A stretch of 64,000 nucleotides of DNA, taken from positions 62,001 through 126,000 of the forward strand of contig JAQVCS010000002.1 in NCBI GenBank assembly GCA_028689675.1, in the 5' to 3' direction. The notes under the pieces are model-generated. The model saw nothing but the letters and a program-made list of their open reading frames with translations, did not search any database and was not told where the DNA came from. The translations under genes were made by a program, and so were the position numbers. Of this stretch, positions 61,580 to 64,000 are shown in pieces. This stretch comes from Desulfovibrionaceae bacterium. GTDB lineage: Bacteria; Desulfobacterota; Desulfovibrionia; Desulfovibrionales; Desulfovibrionaceae. Positions within the stretch are counted from its first letter, which is position 1. Every line of letters starts with the position of its first letter.

Positions 61580-61608
61580 TTGCACTGCGCCCTTTTATAG
61601 GATAAAAT
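61580..61608 (+). promoter_or_regulatory. Promoter of the vWA-OmpA gene
   Basis: TTGCAC (61580-61585) and TAAAAT (61603-61608) are separated by 17 bases. The predicted leader is about 90 bases long. The match is near consensus. Confidence 0.6.
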
Positions 61609-61703
61609 TACCAATACTTGAGGCCGATTGCTCCCATGTGCTGGGGGTGATTTTTCATACGCTGCCGCATAAGCGGCAGAATACATTTTTCTGGAGGAAT
61701 TCC

Positions 61704-62705
61704 ATGAAATCTCTTCGCATTTTGGCTCTTGCTACGGCTCTGCTTATGAGCTTTTCCGTCGCGGCCTTTGCTGCAGGCACAACGTGCACCAAAAAAGTTG
61801 ACAGCTTCGACTTTGTGGTGGACAACTCTGGCTCTATGAAGATGAAGAACAAGCAGCTGAAAATGGACAAAATTCTCGTTGCCAAACAGGCTCTGTTGAA
61901 TGTCAATGCTGCCATTCCTGCCCTCGACTACTACGGTGGTCTGCACACCATTTCCCCCAATGGCACGCTGCTTGAGCAGGGTCCTTGGGATCGCGCCAGC
62001 ATGGCTACTGCTTTGGGCAAGCTGAAGTCCAGCGACAAAATTTTTGGTCAGATGACCTACATGGGCAATGGCATGCAGGGCTATGAGCCCTTTATTGCCG
62101 CTATGAAGCGCCCCGCCGCCTTTATTCTTGCTACCGACGGTGACAACAACCGCGGTGCAGACCTTGTTGCTACCCTGAGCGCCATGTATGCTGCTCACCG
62201 CGACGTGGTTGTGCACATCATTTCTTTGGCCGACACCCCCGAAGGTGAAGCTATCATTAAAAACATTGCCGCTCTGAACCCTGCCACCATCGTGGTGCGT
62301 GGTGAAGACTTGGCCACCAGCGAAGCTGCCGCTGCTGATTTTGCCATGAAGGTATTTTGCGCCGAAGGTCAGGAAGTGATCGTTCTGCGTGGCGTTAACT
62401 TTGCTTTCGACTCTTCCGAGCTCGACAGCCGCGCCATGGGCATTTTGAACGAAGCTGCCGCCATGGTAAAAGAACAGCCCAACACCCGCGTGGTGCTGAC
62501 TGGCTACACCGACTCTAAGGGCTCGGACGCTTACAATGCTAAGCTTTCGCAGCGCCGCGCTGTGTCTGTTAAGAATTACCTTGCCACGCAGGGCGTGCCC
62601 GCCAGCCGTATGTCGGCCGTGGGCATGGGCAAATCCTTCAAATATGACAACAACACCGAAGACGGCGCTTACATGAACCGTCGTACCGAACTTTCCTTCA
62701 AGTAA
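61704..62705 (+). CDS. Exported vWA-OmpA domain protein
   Basis: The 333-residue product has a signal peptide ending AFA-AG (about 22-24), a vWA domain with a canonical MIDAS start FDFVVDNSGSMKM, and a C-terminal OmpA domain (VNFAFDSSELDSRA, LTGYTDSKGSDAYNAKLSQRRA) that binds peptidoglycan diaminopimelate in related proteins. No beta-barrel is present. ATG 61704 follows CTGGAGG. The codon choice is more GC-ending than in the neighbours (for example CTG, GAC, AAG), typical of an abundant protein. It probably anchors to the cell wall and binds a partner through the metal site. Confidence 0.87.
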   Translation: MKSLRILALATALLMSFSVAAFAAGTTCTKKVDSFDFVVDNSGSMKMKNKQLKMDKILVAKQALLNVNAAIPALDYYGGLHTISPNGTLLEQGPWDRASMATALGKLKSSDKIFGQMTYMGNGMQGYEPFIAAMKRPAAFILATDGDNNRGADLVATLSAMYAAHRDVVVHIISLADTPEGEAIIKNIAALNPATIVVRGEDLATSEAAAADFAMKVFCAEGQEVIVLRGVNFAFDSSELDSRAMGILNEAAAMVKEQPNTRVVLTGYTDSKGSDAYNAKLSQRRAVSVKNYLATQGVPASRMSAVGMGKSFKYDNNTEDGAYMNRRTELSFK

Positions 62706-62728
62706 AGTTTGGGGTACAAAGCCTTACA

Positions 62729-62760
62729 AGCCCGACGGCATGGGTCGTCGGGCTATTTTT
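62729..62760 (+). terminator. Terminator after the vWA-OmpA gene
   Basis: AGCCCGACG (62729-62737) pairs perfectly with CGTCGGGCT (62746-62754), followed by ATTTTT. It lies between the vWA-OmpA gene and the lipoprotein gene. Confidence 0.8.
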
Positions 62761-62781
62761 GACCAACTGAGGTAAAACTTC

Positions 62782-63315
62782 ATGAAATGTCGTCTTGTTA
62801 TGCTGCCAGTGGCTTTGCTCGCTGGCGTGCTGCTTTCAGGCTGCGGTTTTTTTGGTGGCTCTTCCCAAAGCGAAGCCTCTGCACCCTCTGTAGAGCAAAC
62901 TGAGCCTGCAAAGCCTGCCAAGGCTGAACCCGCCAAAGATAAAAAAGAAAAAAATAAATCAGAAAAAAAAGGCGCTGCTTCTGAAGCACAAATCAAGGCC
63001 GATTTAGACGTGGTGGGCAAAAAGCTGGTAAGCATGGCCGCCAATAATGTGATTCCCAAAGAATCAAATAAATCGGTCAGCAAAGTGGGCTCGGAATATG
63101 TAGCACGCTATGCCGATGTGGATAACGCTTCTGTTACCACTTCTATGCAAATGAGCAAAAATGGCCAGTATGTGGGCTTTATTCGCTATGCAGAGCGTTC
63201 TTTTGAATGCCGCGGCAAAAGCAAGGCAGAGGCGCTCAAAGCCCCTTGCGAAAAAGTGGGCACGCGCCGCATGAACGAAATGATTCGCTATGATGGTAAG
63301 GCATGGCGTTATTAA
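62782..63315 (+). CDS. Lipoprotein of unknown function
   Basis: The 177-residue protein has a lipoprotein signal peptide with lipobox LLSGC (C21), a low-complexity linker rich in Glu, Pro, Ala and Lys (about 30-70), and a C-terminal region of about 105 residues with cysteines in FECRGKSKAEALKAPCE. I recognise no family. It follows the vWA-OmpA gene by 76 bases with a terminator between, so it may be coexpressed by read-through. A hairpin terminator ends the unit. Confidence 0.75.
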   Translation: MKCRLVMLPVALLAGVLLSGCGFFGGSSQSEASAPSVEQTEPAKPAKAEPAKDKKEKNKSEKKGAASEAQIKADLDVVGKKLVSMAANNVIPKESNKSVSKVGSEYVARYADVDNASVTTSMQMSKNGQYVGFIRYAERSFECRGKSKAEALKAPCEKVGTRRMNEMIRYDGKAWRY

Positions 63316-63332
63316 AAAAAAGTTTGGTCAAT

Positions 63333-63370
63333 AAAAATGCCCGCTCTGTGTTTTCAGGGCGGGCATTTTT
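63333..63370 (+). terminator. Terminator after the lipoprotein gene
   Basis: AAAAATGCCCGC (63333-63344) pairs with GCGGGCATTTTT (63359-63370), with a T-tract at its end. The symmetric A/T ends mean it could also act on the minus strand. Confidence 0.85.
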
Positions 63371-63591
63371 GTGCGCTTTTGCGGGGCAGGGGCATATACC
63401 TTTTACCAAGGCAGGCATTGTTCGCCAATGCTGGGGCACTGGCTGCCGTATAAGCAGGCAGGGCGTATGGCTAGGCACATAGACCTGTGCCATTGGCATA
63501 TGCTGGCGGCTCTTACGCTTTGCTCCAAAAGCCTTCCTTCAGCCCTAGGCTAGAAGGGTATGGCAGGTATGCACTTGGGGCAGGCTGCACA

Positions 63592-64000
63592 TTATCGCTG
63601 GGGCAGAATATGCTGTTTTTGCAGGGCGTTCAGCACAGCCTGCATACTTTCCTGCGGGGTCAAATTTTCTGTGCTGATGCTCAATGTGGCATAATGCTCA
63701 TACAGGGCGCGGCGCTCTTCATACAAATGCGTCAGGGTTTGCCCTGGGGCAATAGCCAGCCCGCGCTCTGGGTTGCGGGCTACGCGCTCTTCTATAAGGG
63801 CAAAGGGCACATGCAAATAGAGCACAGGCCCCAGTGCACGCAAATGTTCCATGGCCTGCGCGCGGTACACCACGCTGCCGCCTGTGGCAAGCACAGTGCG
63901 GTGCGCCCGCACAGAGCTGACCACAGAAGCCTCGACATTCAAAAAATCTTCTTTGCTCATGGCATTGGTAATGCTTTGCAGCTCAGCGCCATAGGCCGCC
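63592..64000 (-). CDS. aroK: Shikimate kinase, C-terminal part (start outside window)
   Basis: Shikimate kinase phosphorylates shikimate in aromatic amino acid synthesis. The visible 136 residues include AAYGAELQSITNAMSKEDFL, LNVEASVVSSV, LATGGSVVY (the GGG-like shikimate loop, here GGS), LYLHVPFALIEERV and the RNPERGL lid. The reading frame continues upstream beyond 64000 from GCG (63999), so the P-loop is outside the window. The fragment is in frame with no stop. Confidence 0.85.
   Translation of the reverse strand, partial: AAYGAELQSITNAMSKEDFLNVEASVVSSVRAHRTVLATGGSVVYRAQAMEHLRALGPVLYLHVPFALIEERVARNPERGLAIAPGQTLTHLYEERRALYEHYATLSISTENLTPQESMQAVLNALQKQHILPQR

Overview
The window looks like a chromosomal segment of a sulfate- or sulfite-reducing member of the Desulfovibrionaceae (Desulfovibrio/Bilophila-like). 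This rests on the alpha-operon order, a bacterioferritin that reads like the Desulfovibrio desulfuricans protein, PerR, an NfnAB/SudAB-type flavoprotein pair, a TAXI-TRAP transporter and a group-4-hydrogenase-related membrane complex. It is inferred from gene content and protein resemblance only. I saw no insertion sequence, prophage, CRISPR array or rRNA.

Region by region. 1-3100 is the end of the ribosomal alpha operon (rpmJ end, rpsM, rpsK, rpsD, rpoA, rplQ). 3180-9233 is a protein-quality block: tRNA-Leu(UAG), trigger factor, ClpP, ClpX and Lon. 9496-10389 is a beta-hydroxyacid dehydrogenase. 10693-27412 holds ten minus-strand genes built around SrfA/SrfB/SrfC homologues, with a membrane-anchored trypsin-like protease, a glycine-zipper lipoprotein, a Sel1-like membrane protein, a vWA protein, an ABC transporter and an FGE-like domain protein. 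It is the most unusual part of the window. 27703-28974 is a FadL-type porin. 29303-36732 is a six-gene Hyf-like complex whose large subunit has lost most Ni-Fe ligands, so it is better read as an Ehr-type (energy-converting hydrogenase related) complex than a hydrogenase. 37091-40846 is a TAXI-TRAP uptake system. 41038-42185 is perR followed by bfr.

From 42584 to 57406 most genes run on the minus strand: YbaK, an AbgA-like amidohydrolase, an RluD-CoaE fusion, an NlpC/P60 lipoprotein, a DUF2156 protein, a MATE exporter, LysA, a ModF-like double ABC protein, a PHP phosphatase and the GltA-like/FAD pair. An FKBP/SlyD-like isomerase (51565-51990) is on the plus strand. 57580-60639 is a 1019-residue protein of unknown function with a PHP-like metal site and membrane segments, next to a DapF-fold epimerase. 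61704-63315 encodes a secreted vWA-OmpA protein and a lipoprotein. The window closes inside a shikimate kinase gene.

How the genes may work together. The first 9 kb is housekeeping translation and proteostasis. The Srf cluster mixes nucleotide-driven cytoplasmic proteins (Hsp70-like SrfB, GTPase-like SrfC), three single-pass membrane proteins with Pro/Ala-rich stalks, exported proteins and an ABC exporter. That is the composition expected of one envelope-spanning machine of unknown purpose. The Ehr-like complex, the NfnAB-like pair and the TRAP system belong to anaerobic energy metabolism and organic-acid uptake; PerR and Bfr belong to peroxide and iron defence. Start sites were chosen by Shine-Dalgarno position and often differ from the longest reading frame.
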